A DNA stretch of 5,698 nucleotides from Acidilobaceae archaeon. GTDB taxonomy: Archaea; Thermoproteota; Thermoprotei_A; Sulfolobales; Acidilobaceae. Where the stretch lies: positions 1 to 5,698 of the forward strand of contig JALSQM010000004.1 in assembly GCA_026985385.1 (NCBI GenBank). Direction: 5' to 3'. Below, piece by piece: positions 1 through 5,698 of the stretch (its first letter is position 1; each line of letters opens with the position of its first letter). A program made the translations under genes and the position numbers. Below the pieces are notes generated by a model, which was not told the origin of the DNA, searched no databases, and saw only the letters and a list, made by a program, of their open reading frames with translations.

Positions 1-2
1 GC

Positions 3-470
3 CTCAGGCTTGGCGGTGTGATGGCCGTTAGGGAGCCGGGCCGCCTGGCCGTGGTGGGCGAGGCGGCCGCCGCTCCGAGGCCTGGGGGCGCCTTCGAGGC
101 CCTCCCCGCTGGAGGCCGCCTGGATGAGTGGGGCCTCCTAGACCCCTACCCCCCCGAGGCTCCCCCGGCTAGGCCCGTGCTGGAGGCCGCCCTCCAGGCC
201 CGCCCCAGGCTGCTGGTCCTCCTACCGGCCCACACTAGGCCGCATAGCGCGCTCGCACTCAACAGGCTCTCACCGCAGCCGGCTGTGATCCTCGACGCCT
301 GCAGGGAGGGGGAGCCCCTGGCGGCTAGAGCGTGGGGGATGGCCCCGCGGTGGCTGCGCCTAGCGTGCCTAGAGGCTGAGGACGCCCCAGGCCTCCCGGC
401 AGTGGAGCCGGCCGAGGATCCCGGGGAGGTGGCTGAGAGGCTTGGAGAGCTTCTCAGGGGGCCGGGCTAG
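3..470 (+). CDS. Unrecognised protein, probably the 3' part of a longer gene
   Basis: I do not recognise a family. The frame is open from the left edge of the window to the TAG at 468-470. The first possible starts inside the window are GTG at 18 and ATG at 21 (about 150 residues), but the only Shine-Dalgarno-like string, GGTG at 15-18, lies on top of them. The frame is equally coding-like upstream, so a start outside the window is more likely. The product is rich in Ala, Pro, Glu, Arg and Leu, with no obvious signal peptide or membrane segment. Counting from the GTG, a hydrophobic strand (RLLVLLPAHTRPHS, residues about 63-76) and a second one (AVILDAC, about 89-95) suggest an alpha/beta fold. 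The tail (EDPGEVAERLGELL) is an amphipathic helix. The gene converges on the glycosyltransferase and overlaps its end by 17 bases. That the frame is real is moderately sure; the function is unknown. Confidence 0.55.
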   Translation, partial: LRLGGVMAVREPGRLAVVGEAAAAPRPGGAFEALPAGGRLDEWGLLDPYPPEAPPARPVLEAALQARPRLLVLLPAHTRPHSALALNRLSPQPAVILDACREGEPLAARAWGMAPRWLRLACLEAEDAPGLPAVEPAEDPGEVAERLGELLRGPG

Positions 471-1632
471 GACTCGAGAGTCCTGTATCCTTGACCTCGT
501 GGACCTCTTTTATGATTGTCAGCATCCTCTCCGTGAACCCCCTAGGCGTTAGGTCGGTGCGGGAGCGGATGTAGCGTCGCGCTCTCTCCGATTGCTCGTC
601 CCAGAGCGGCTCTAGCCTCTCTATGAGGCCTGGTATCTCCCTCGGATCCCTATAGCAGGCCCCCGCGCCTGACGGTTTGACCAGGTCTGTCCACGCCCCG
701 CCATCGCAGTAGACTATCGGTACTAGACCCGCCGCCATGGCCTCTGCGACGGCTATCCCGAAGTGCTCTGGGAAGGGTGGGTGCACGTAGTAGCGGGCTC
801 TACTTAGGAGGTCGACGAGCACCTGCCGCGGAGCGTTGGGGTGGATACTCACCCAAGCTAGGCTCCGGGCCATCGCCTCCACCCTGGCTAGATAGGCCCT
901 CTCCACGGGCTTGTGGGCCCCGCCCACCAAGTGGAGCCTATACCCCACACTATCCAGGCGAGCCTCTAGGAGCCTATGCACCTCCTTGCTTGGAACGAAC
1001 CGCGAGACCGTGAGGGCCAGCCTCTCAGAGCCCCTCGTGAGGGGGACCCACTCGAGGTCAACGGGGGGATAGACTATCCGTGCAAGCCTCCTGTGAACAC
1101 TGTAGATCAGCGCTGCAGTCCACCTGCTATTAGTCACCAAGACCCCGGGCCCCCTACCCCAGGGTAGCCCAAGCCTGCGCTCGAGGATCCTCACGAGGCC
1201 CCTGTAAGCAAGCCAGAGAGGCCCCCTACCCCGGGGCCTCCAAGCGGCTGTGGGGTAGTGCATGTAGACCACGTCAGCTGGGAGGGGGAGCCCCAGGCGG
1301 GTCTCCACTATAATTTCTCTCTCGGATAGGAGGGACTCGAGGAACCCGGAGACCCTCAGAGCCTGGGATAGACCCCTAGCATAGACACCTAACCTAAAGC
1401 GGGCCGCGGCAAGGTCGAGCAGGCCTCGGCCTAGATCAAGTATCTCCACGCGATCGCGGGGCACCTCTATCCCGAGTATCCTTGATACCGCCTCGGCGTC
1501 AAAGGAAGGGCCCGTTAGGAGCCTGGCATCAACCCCCGCCTCGAGGAGGCCTAGGAGTAGTGTCAACGATACCCTCTCGCCTCCCCCAACACTGTCCCAG
1601 GGGTAGTGGAGTATCGCCACGCTTACATTCAA
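454..1632 (-). CDS. Family 4 glycosyltransferase, ALG11-like
   Basis: Predicted GT-B fold, retaining GT4 glycosyltransferase that moves a sugar from a nucleotide-activated donor to a lipid-linked or surface glycan; the exact donor and acceptor cannot be read from the sequence. I place the start at the TTG at 1632 (392 aa), because a GGTGG lies 5 bases upstream and the first strand then begins at once (NVSVAILHYPWD). The open frame reaches back to 1764, but that would run into the permease gene. Using the 392-aa numbering: a GGGER acceptor-side loop at 16-20; HYPT at 125-128 and NSRWT at 168-172, both typical of ALG11-type mannosyltransferases; the interdomain YPPVD at 188-192; SRFVPSK at 210-216, with the donor-phosphate-binding Arg211 and Lys216; and the C-terminal E-x7-E motif, Glu289 in EHFG and Glu297. 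No membrane segment is evident. Length is normal for GT4. It lies 47 bases downstream of the permease on the same strand, but appears to have its own promoter. The family call is firm; the ALG11-like role is an inference. Confidence 0.9.
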   Translation of the reverse strand: MNVSVAILHYPWDSVGGGERVSLTLLLGLLEAGVDARLLTGPSFDAEAVSRILGIEVPRDRVEILDLGRGLLDLAAARFRLGVYARGLSQALRVSGFLESLLSEREIIVETRLGLPLPADVVYMHYPTAAWRPRGRGPLWLAYRGLVRILERRLGLPWGRGPGVLVTNSRWTAALIYSVHRRLARIVYPPVDLEWVPLTRGSERLALTVSRFVPSKEVHRLLEARLDSVGYRLHLVGGAHKPVERAYLARVEAMARSLAWVSIHPNAPRQVLVDLLSRARYYVHPPFPEHFGIAVAEAMAAGLVPIVYCDGGAWTDLVKPSGAGACYRDPREIPGLIERLEPLWDEQSERARRYIRSRTDLTPRGFTERMLTIIKEVHEVKDTGLSSPSPAP

Positions 1633-1637
1633 CGGGT

Positions 1638-1642
1638 CCACC
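1638..1642 (-). promoter_or_regulatory. Ribosome binding site of the glycosyltransferase
   Basis: On the minus strand the string GGTGG ends 5 bases before the TTG at 1632. It matches the pyrimidine-rich 3' end of archaeal 16S rRNA. This is the main reason for choosing the TTG start over upstream in-frame codons, which would overlap the permease gene. Confidence 0.55.
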
Positions 1643-1666
1643 GAGAAAGAGGGGGGAGGAAGCGGG

Positions 1667-1672
1667 TTTTTA
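1667..1672 (-). promoter_or_regulatory. TATA-like box before the glycosyltransferase
   Basis: The minus strand reads GGTAAAAACC, an A/T island inside the 47-base GC-rich gap after the permease stop. A start about 26 bases downstream would fall near 1642-1645, giving a leader of roughly 10 bases that just contains the GGTGG site. This suggests that the glycosyltransferase can be transcribed separately from the permease. It is a short, AT-only match and therefore tentative. Confidence 0.35.
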
Positions 1673-1679
1673 CCGCGCT

Positions 1680-3074
1680 CTAGTGCATTATGTGGGGTAG
1701 GCTTGCGAAGTACGCTATGAATAGCAGCGCTACCCCCACGAGTATCGGGTTTAGCTCCCTCCACCTCCCGGTGGCGGCTTTGAGTGCAACATACGTTATG
1801 AACCCTAGGCCCATGCCGTCTGAGATGCTGAAGGTGAATGGGATCCCGGTCAGCGTTATGAATGCTGGTATGGCCTCGGTGTAGTCCTTGAAGTCTATGT
1901 TCCTCATGAGCTGGGCCATTAGGAGGCCCACTATTATGAGTGCTGGCGCCGTAGCGTAGGCCGGCGTCGCGGTGAACACCGGGGCAAAGAAGAGGCCTAG
2001 GAGGAACAGGAGACCCACTACCACCGCTGTGAGACCCGTCCTGCCTCCCTGCTCCACCCCCGCAGCGCTCTCTATGTACGTGGTTACAGTGCTCGTCCCC
2101 AGGATGGCCCCGATGGTTGTTCCGACAGCGTCTGTGAGGAGCATCCTCCCAATGCCAGGCACCCTTCCCTCCTCATCCATTAGGCCGGCCGCCGCCGATA
2201 GGCCGGTCACGGTTCCCAGGGTGTCGAAGAAGTCCACCATGAAGAACGTGAATACTATCACAGCCGCCGTCGCTGCACCCAGGGCTGCTAGGTGGCCTAG
2301 GTCGAACTTGAAGGCAGCCGTGAACCTAGGCAGGGCCACGACCCCGTGGGGCGGGGGGCTGACGTGGAGCGCCCAGCCTATGCCGGCAGCGAGGATTATC
2401 GAGATGAGGAGCGCCCCGGGGATCCTCAGCGCTAGGAGGATCCCAGCCAGTATGGTGAAGCCGAGCGCTAGGATAGGCCCCGGCTGCGTGAAGGAGTGGA
2501 CGTCCAGGGAGATACCCGTGGGCCCGCCCTTAGCTATGAGCCCAGCGTTCTCGAGGCCTATCAGTGTCAGGAAGAGGCCTATCCCAGCAGCTATCGAGTA
2601 CTTGAGGGATGGGGGTATGGAGTTGGCCACCGACTCCCTGACCCTCGTGAGTGAGAGTATAACGAATATGATGCCCTCAGCCAGGACAGCGGCTAGGGCC
2701 ACCCTCCACGCTAGCCCCCGGGGATCCGGGTCCCCCCGGGCCGCGAGGATCCCCGCCACGAAGGGTACGACGCTGTAGGCGAAGTACCCGTTGAGCCCCA
2801 TGCCAGGCGCCAGGGCATAGGGGACCTTAGCGTAGAGGCCCATCATAAGCGTTGCGAGGGCCGAGGAGAGAGCTGTGGCCGCGACCACGCCGTCCCTGGG
2901 GACGCCCGCGTCGCCGAGTATGGCTGGGTTAACGAAGAGTATGTAAGCCATCGTCATGAAGGTCGTGAGCCCCGCAACCACCTCTGTAGCCAGAGTCGAG
3001 CCCCTCTCGGACACGTGGAAGAACCTATCCAAGGCCTCCCCCAGGCCCACCCGCACCACCGTTTCAGCTCTCAT
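1680..3074 (-). CDS. NCS2/AzgA-type purine permease
   Basis: Integral membrane transporter of the AzgA/PbuG branch of the NCS2 family (COG2252), expected to import adenine, guanine or hypoxanthine with a cation. With the ATG at 3074 it is 464 aa, close to the family norm of 430-480. After a short cytoplasmic lead (LDRFFHVSERGS, 15-26) come the family marks: TTFMTMAYILFVNPAI (37-52); the broken-helix signature ALAPGMGLNGYFAYS (87-101); the amphipathic AGIGLFLTLIGLENAG (163-178); DFFDTLGTVTG (281-291) with acidic residues in a membrane helix; and the substrate-site run GTSTVTTYIESAAGVEQGGR (326-345). Twelve to fourteen hydrophobic segments are visible. The start is uncertain. No Shine-Dalgarno precedes the ATG, and a TATA box centred only 14 bases upstream would fit a leaderless message beginning at an in-frame GTG at 3059, 3056 or 3050 instead. 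It is divergent from thrB, and the glycosyltransferase follows it. The purine preference within the family is inferred. Confidence 0.93.
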   Translation of the reverse strand: MRAETVVRVGLGEALDRFFHVSERGSTLATEVVAGLTTFMTMAYILFVNPAILGDAGVPRDGVVAATALSSALATLMMGLYAKVPYALAPGMGLNGYFAYSVVPFVAGILAARGDPDPRGLAWRVALAAVLAEGIIFVILSLTRVRESVANSIPPSLKYSIAAGIGLFLTLIGLENAGLIAKGGPTGISLDVHSFTQPGPILALGFTILAGILLALRIPGALLISIILAAGIGWALHVSPPPHGVVALPRFTAAFKFDLGHLAALGAATAAVIVFTFFMVDFFDTLGTVTGLSAAAGLMDEEGRVPGIGRMLLTDAVGTTIGAILGTSTVTTYIESAAGVEQGGRTGLTAVVVGLLFLLGLFFAPVFTATPAYATAPALIIVGLLMAQLMRNIDFKDYTEAIPAFITLTGIPFTFSISDGMGLGFITYVALKAATGRWRELNPILVGVALLFIAYFASLPHIMH

Positions 3075-3084
3075 GTGACAGAGG

Positions 3085-3092
3085 CTTATAAG
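3085..3092 (-). promoter_or_regulatory. TATA box of the purine permease
   Basis: CTTATAAG is the clearest TATA-like sequence in the divergent spacer and is a perfect palindrome. For minus-strand transcription its centre (about 3088) puts the start near 3060-3064. That is downstream of the ATG at 3074, so the message may be leaderless, with translation from a GTG at 3059 or just after. Being symmetric, the box could also serve the plus strand, but it lies far from thrB. Confidence 0.5.
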
Positions 3093-3114
3093 GGGTCATG
3101 CGTGCAAGTAAGTA

Positions 3115-3134
3115 TGTTTCGCATAATCGAAACA
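3115..3134. promoter_or_regulatory. Inverted repeat, candidate operator in the divergent spacer
   Basis: Two perfect 7-base arms, TGTTTCG (3115-3121) and CGAAACA (3128-3134), flank the 6-base AT-rich centre CATAAT. The arm centres are 13 bases apart, near one helical turn, which suits a dimeric helix-turn-helix regulator. The repeat sits between the TATA box of the permease (22 bases away) and the TATA-like box of thrB (16 bases away), upstream of both, so it could serve either promoter or both. I cannot assign a regulator. Confidence 0.45.
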
Positions 3135-3150
3135 ATGGGCGTGGTAGCAC

Positions 3151-3158
3151 CTAAAAAT
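3151..3158 (+). promoter_or_regulatory. TATA-like box of the thrB operon
   Basis: CTAAAAAT stands out as an A/T island immediately before the very GC-rich stretch 3159-3191. A start about 26 bases downstream of its centre falls near 3180, giving a 5' leader of about 20 bases that contains the thrB ribosome binding site. The geometry is right for an archaeal promoter, although the match to a canonical box is only moderate. Confidence 0.45.
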
Positions 3159-3182
3159 CCCGGGGCCCCTGGGCGGGGGGTC

Positions 3183-3190
3183 GAGGGTGG
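3183..3190 (+). promoter_or_regulatory. Ribosome binding site of thrB
   Basis: GAGGGTGG ends 9 bases before the TTG at 3200 and contains both GAGG and GGTGG, good matches to the archaeal anti-Shine-Dalgarno. It decides the start. The nearby ATG at 3192 and GTG at 3195 are in other frames, and no in-frame ATG exists near the conserved amino end, so TTG is the start. Confidence 0.6.
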
Positions 3191-3199
3191 GATGGTGCT

Positions 3200-4168
3200 T
3201 TGGCCTGGGAGGAGTGTGTCAGGGTCAGGGCCCCGGCTAGTAGTGCCAACCTAGGCTCGGGCTTCGACGCGATAGCCCTAGCCCACGACAGCTTCTACGA
3301 TGAGGTGGAGGCCTGCGTATCCCCGAGGACAGCCAGCACCCTAGTCTACCTCGAGTCGCTCGAGGGCCCCTACGCCATCGAGAGCGGTGGAGCCACCACG
3401 GCCCTCGAGGCCGCCCGTGCTATCCTCGAGAGGCTCGGCGTGGGTGGGGTGAGGGTCTCGCTGAGCGTCTACAAGGGGGTCCCGCCTGGGAGGGGCCTCG
3501 GGAGCAGTGGAGCCTCAGCGGCTGCCGCGGCGGTGGCTGTAAGCGAGGCGCTCCACAGGCTCCTCGGAACCCCGCTCCCCGGCTGGGAGGAGCTCGTCGA
3601 GGCGGCTGGGCGCGGTGAGGCAGCAGCCGCCGGGGCCCCCCACTACGATAACGTGGCTGCGAGCATCCTAGGCGGTATAGTGGTGGTTGCCCGCTCCCAT
3701 GGGAGGCTCACCGTCTACAAGATCAAGCCCCCCAGCGGGATGCACATAGCCCTCCTAGTCCCCGGGGCCGCGCCGGGGCCCGGGAAGACTAGGGCCATGA
3801 GGAGCATACTACCCAGGAGCATCACCCTAGGCGAGGCCTCAGCATACGCCAGTAGAGCAGCCCTGCTGGCAGCGGCACTCGCCTCCGGGGATCTAGTAGC
3901 GGCGGGTAAGGCCATGATGATGGACGAGCTAGTCGAGCCCAGGAGGGCCAGGCTCACACCCTGCTATGAGGAGGCCGTAGCCGCCGCCCTCAACGCCGGA
4001 GCCTACGGGGCCTCACTAAGCGGCGCCGGCCCCTCGATCATAGCACTAGCCGGGGGGGAGGCTGCAGCCCGCCGGGTGGCTGATGCCATGAGGGAGGCCT
4101 ACACGCCCTGCGGGGATGCCGTGGGCGTAACAGCGAGGCCCCGCGAGTCACCCATCAAGCCCCTCTAG
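3200..4168 (+). CDS. thrB: Homoserine kinase
   Basis: GHMP-superfamily kinase that phosphorylates L-homoserine with ATP to O-phosphohomoserine, in the cytosol, on the aspartate route to threonine. The 322 aa are typical of ThrB. Visible marks: the N-terminal APASSANLGSGFD (11-23); the phosphate-binding glycine-rich loop VPPGRGLGSSGASAA (94-108), the GHMP P-x3-GLGSS motif; HYDNVAASILGG (148-159), where most homoserine kinases have H-x-DNVAP; and the C-terminal GHMP motif SLSGAGPSIIALA (282-294). HYDNVA, the length and the neighbouring methionine/threonine-type gene argue for homoserine kinase over mevalonate or shikimate kinase. The start is TTG with a good ribosome binding site, since no ATG or GTG exists in frame nearby. 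It is first in a two-gene operon, with a PLP enzyme 7 bases downstream, and divergent from the purine permease across a 125-base control region. No threonine synthase gene is in the window. Confidence 0.93.
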   Translation: MAWEECVRVRAPASSANLGSGFDAIALAHDSFYDEVEACVSPRTASTLVYLESLEGPYAIESGGATTALEAARAILERLGVGGVRVSLSVYKGVPPGRGLGSSGASAAAAAVAVSEALHRLLGTPLPGWEELVEAAGRGEAAAAGAPHYDNVAASILGGIVVVARSHGRLTVYKIKPPSGMHIALLVPGAAPGPGKTRAMRSILPRSITLGEASAYASRAALLAAALASGDLVAAGKAMMMDELVEPRRARLTPCYEEAVAAALNAGAYGASLSGAGPSIIALAGGEAAARRVADAMREAYTPCGDAVGVTARPRESPIKPL

Positions 4169-4175
4169 AGCCACG

Positions 4176-5291
4176 ATGGACCCCCAGGGGTGCCCGGCCG
4201 TGGCTGGGGAGCCCCTCATGCCGCCGATACACCTATCAGTGACCTACACCTACGATGTAGAGGGCCTCCTGGAGGGTGGCTGGACCGGGTACTCGAGGGA
4301 GTCGAACCCTACAGTTGAGGAGCTCGAGGCCAGGCTCGCGGCGCTCGAGGGAGCCAGGTGGGCTCTAGCCTTCAACAGCGGGATGGCAGCCATAACAGGC
4401 CTCCTCCTCGGCGTTGCAAGGGGTAGGAGGATCATACTGGAGAGGCTGACCTACGGCTCGACGAGGCTCCTCCCCCCACTCCTGGGCCTAGAGGCGCGCC
4501 TCGCGGGGCCCCCGTGGGATGAGCTGCTTCATGAAGCCGACTCCTGCAGCGGCGGGGTGGTGTTCGTTGAGAGCATGGGTAACCCCACGCTCAGGATCCC
4601 GCCCCTGGAGGAGCTGGTGGGTATCGCCAGTGAGAGGGGCTGCCTCCTGGTGGTGGATAACACGATGGCGACTCCCGCCGCCCTCAAGCCCCTCAAGCTA
4701 GGGGCCGCCCTGGTCGTTGAGAGCCTGACAAAGTATGTGGTAGGCCACAACGACGCCCTGGGGGGCTCCCTAGCGGGCCTAGACCCGGGGCTGAGGGCCC
4801 CGATATGGGAGGCTAGGAGGCTCACGGGCACGATACTCCAGCCCTTTGAGGCCTACCTGGCGATCAGGGGCCTCGAGACCCTTGAGGCCCGCTACAGGCT
4901 CCAGTCAGCCACAGCCCTAGAGGTTGCGAGGTGGCTCGAGGAGAGCGGGCTAGTTAAGAGGGTCTACTACCCCTGCCTCGAGAGCCACCCAGACCACGCT
5001 AGAGCCCAGAGGCTCCTGGGAGGCCTATGCGGTGGGGTACTCTCATTCGACGTCGGCACCAGGGAGAGGGCCCTCGAGGCACTATCAAGGCTGAGGCTCG
5101 TGAAGCCATCGGCGAGCTTCGGAGCGACCAAGCCCATGGCTGCATACCCCTACGCCAGCAGCCACAGGAGCCTCCCCGAGGAGGAGAAGAAGCGCCTAGG
5201 CATAACACCAGGCCTCATAAGGCTAAGCGTGGGCATGGCCAGCCCCCAAGAGATAATAGGCGACCTAGAGAGAGCCCTCAAGACCCACTAG
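4176..5291 (+). CDS. PLP-dependent transsulfuration enzyme, cystathionine gamma-synthase-like
   Basis: Fold-type I PLP enzyme of the Cys/Met metabolism family (cystathionine gamma-synthase/gamma-lyase, O-acylhomoserine sulfhydrylase). It probably replaces the gamma group of an activated homoserine with cysteine or sulfide. Marks in order: PPIHLSVTY (16-24); YSRESNPT (39-46), which contacts the PLP phosphate of the partner subunit; FNSGMAA (66-72); Tyr93, which should stack on PLP; DNTMATP with Asp161 to the pyridine nitrogen; ESLTKYVVGHND with Schiff-base Lys186; and GLIRLSVG with substrate-carboxylate Arg349. The ATG at 4176 has no clear Shine-Dalgarno. ATG 4218 has GGAG 6 bases before it but would cut the conserved amino end, so I keep 4176. 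At 371 aa it is slightly short at the amino end. Odd points: the usual G-x-x-E-S before the last third reads GATKPM (Lys319 where Glu is usual), and SVGIED reads SVGMAS. The position behind thrB suggests O-phosphohomoserine as substrate; lyase activity cannot be excluded. The family is sure, the reaction is not. Confidence 0.88.
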   Translation: MDPQGCPAVAGEPLMPPIHLSVTYTYDVEGLLEGGWTGYSRESNPTVEELEARLAALEGARWALAFNSGMAAITGLLLGVARGRRIILERLTYGSTRLLPPLLGLEARLAGPPWDELLHEADSCSGGVVFVESMGNPTLRIPPLEELVGIASERGCLLVVDNTMATPAALKPLKLGAALVVESLTKYVVGHNDALGGSLAGLDPGLRAPIWEARRLTGTILQPFEAYLAIRGLETLEARYRLQSATALEVARWLEESGLVKRVYYPCLESHPDHARAQRLLGGLCGGVLSFDVGTRERALEALSRLRLVKPSASFGATKPMAAYPYASSHRSLPEEEKKRLGITPGLIRLSVGMASPQEIIGDLERALKTH

Positions 5292-5698
5292 AACCCCGAG
5301 CCCCCCGGCTCTGAGCCCTTGCCCCTCCGTAGTCTGAGGTAGCGGAGGCCCCCCTCAATCCTTGAGGACTCGTAGGGCCCCCTCCTCAGGTACTCCCTCC
5401 TCAGGCGGCTCCAGAAGCCGTCATCGTATATGACCACCCCCTCCTCTAGAGCGTCGATGAGGTCTAGCCTCGGCCTCTCGAAAACCCCCCTCCAGGCCTC
5501 CTGGGGGGTGTAGCACCAGGGCTCCAGGGGCTCGGGATCCTCCCACTCCCTTAGGACTAGGTACTCGCGCTCGTAGAAGGGGAGGCCCTCGAAGCCCTCG
5601 GCCACGACTATGACGTCAACATCACTCTCGAAGCTGTGATCCCCTGGCCCAACTACCGAAGAGGACGAAACTGCGCAGCCCCAAGCCTCGGAGCCTCT
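5288..5698 (-). pseudogene. MNT-type nucleotidyltransferase, frameshifted, 5' end beyond the window
   Basis: Small nucleotidyltransferase of the polymerase-beta/MNT fold (COG1708 type), a group that transfers NMP groups and often pairs with HEPN proteins. The protein is split between two frames. From the right edge one frame reads RLRGLGLRSFVLFGSWARG, with the core G-S-x-A-R-G motif, then meets a TGA at 5622-5624. A different frame continues with DHSFESDVDVIVVAEGF, carrying the paired catalytic Asp residues of D-x-D, then EPWCYTPQEAW, ALEEGVVIYDDGFWSRL and a basic end, stopping at TAG 5288-5290. Joined, they make a normal MNT protein. The break lies at a run of four G on the minus strand (5641-5644). 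Two missing G, or one extra base, would explain it, but only the former restores the conserved ARG-D. The GTG at 5605 inside the second frame is not a credible start, as it drops the active site. No HEPN gene follows it in the window. A sequencing error, a true pseudogene or recoding are all possible. Confidence 0.75.

Noticed and set aside
1633..1764. Amino-terminal extension of the glycosyltransferase to the ATG at 1764
   Set aside because: The extra 44 residues are low in structure, partly overlap the permease gene, and precede the natural first beta strand. The TTG at 1632 has a GGTGG at the right spacing.
1972..2778. A 268-codon plus-strand open frame antisense to the permease
   Set aside because: It mirrors the permease codons, its product is Arg/Pro/Met-rich without a recognisable fold, and no promoter or ribosome binding site precedes it. 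The permease frame carries unmistakable NCS2 motifs.
3159..3180. GC palindrome around GGGGCCCC, considered as a hairpin or operator
   Set aside because: There is no loop at the centre and the flanks mismatch at once. Such strings are expected by chance in very GC-rich DNA.
3015..3254. Plus-strand open frame across the permease start, the divergent spacer and the thrB start
   Set aside because: It overlaps two well-supported genes, lies over the promoter elements, and its composition changes along its length without any domain.
4250..4831. Several short frames on both strands inside the PLP-enzyme gene
   Set aside because: They are shadows caused by high GC; none has a start signal or a recognisable product.
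3320..5290. Many CTCGAG-type strings considered as a dispersed repeat
   Set aside because: They fall where Leu-Glu codon pairs (CTC GAG) occur in both genes, so they reflect codon choice rather than a repeat element.
5288..5605. A self-standing 105-aa protein starting at GTG 5605
   Set aside because: It would start just after the catalytic D-x-D of a nucleotidyltransferase. The upstream codons in this frame and the neighbouring frame continue the same family, so it is a fragment of a frameshifted gene.

Overview
The window looks like chromosomal DNA of a hyperthermophilic archaeon, most likely a crenarchaeon of the Desulfurococcales type; this is inferred from style, not from a marker gene. 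GC is high (by eye above 60%). Arginine is written largely as AGG, and isoleucine and leucine often as ATA and CTA. TTG starts are preceded by GGTGG-type ribosome binding sites, there are A/T-rich TATA-like boxes in otherwise GC-rich spacers, and genes are packed with almost no space between them. The gene families present (ALG11-like GT4 glycosyltransferase, AzgA-type purine permease, archaeal-style homoserine kinase and MNT nucleotidyltransferase) fit this.

Layout, left to right. (1) Positions 3-470, plus strand: the 3' part of an unrecognised protein whose frame is open to the left edge. (2) 454-1632, minus: a GT4 glycosyltransferase, converging on and overlapping gene 1 by 17 bases. (3) 1680-3074, minus: a 12-14-segment NCS2/AzgA purine (adenine/guanine/hypoxanthine) permease, 47 bases upstream of the glycosyltransferase on the same strand. 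(4) 3075-3199: a divergent control region with a TATA box for the permease, a TATA-like box and ribosome binding site for the plus-strand operon, and a 7-6-7 inverted repeat between them that looks like an operator. (5) 3200-4168, plus: homoserine kinase (thrB). (6) 4176-5291, plus: a PLP-dependent cystathionine gamma-synthase-family enzyme, 7 bases behind thrB. (7) 5288-5698, minus: an MNT-fold nucleotidyltransferase whose active-site region is split by a frameshift, running off the right edge. Its stop and the stop of gene 6 share one CTAG.

How the genes work together. Genes 5 and 6 form a small amino-acid operon. ThrB makes O-phosphohomoserine, the branch-point compound for threonine and, in plants, for methionine. 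Placing a gamma-synthase directly behind it suggests that this organism may also feed O-phosphohomoserine into cystathionine or homocysteine (inference). The permease imports purines and the glycosyltransferase probably acts in lipid-linked oligosaccharide or surface-glycan synthesis; neither has an obvious link to the other genes. No RNA gene, CRISPR array, insertion sequence or defence system is visible, and I found no convincing novel multi-gene system. The points most worth checking are the frameshifted nucleotidyltransferase, the candidate operator, and the substrate of the gamma-synthase-family enzyme.
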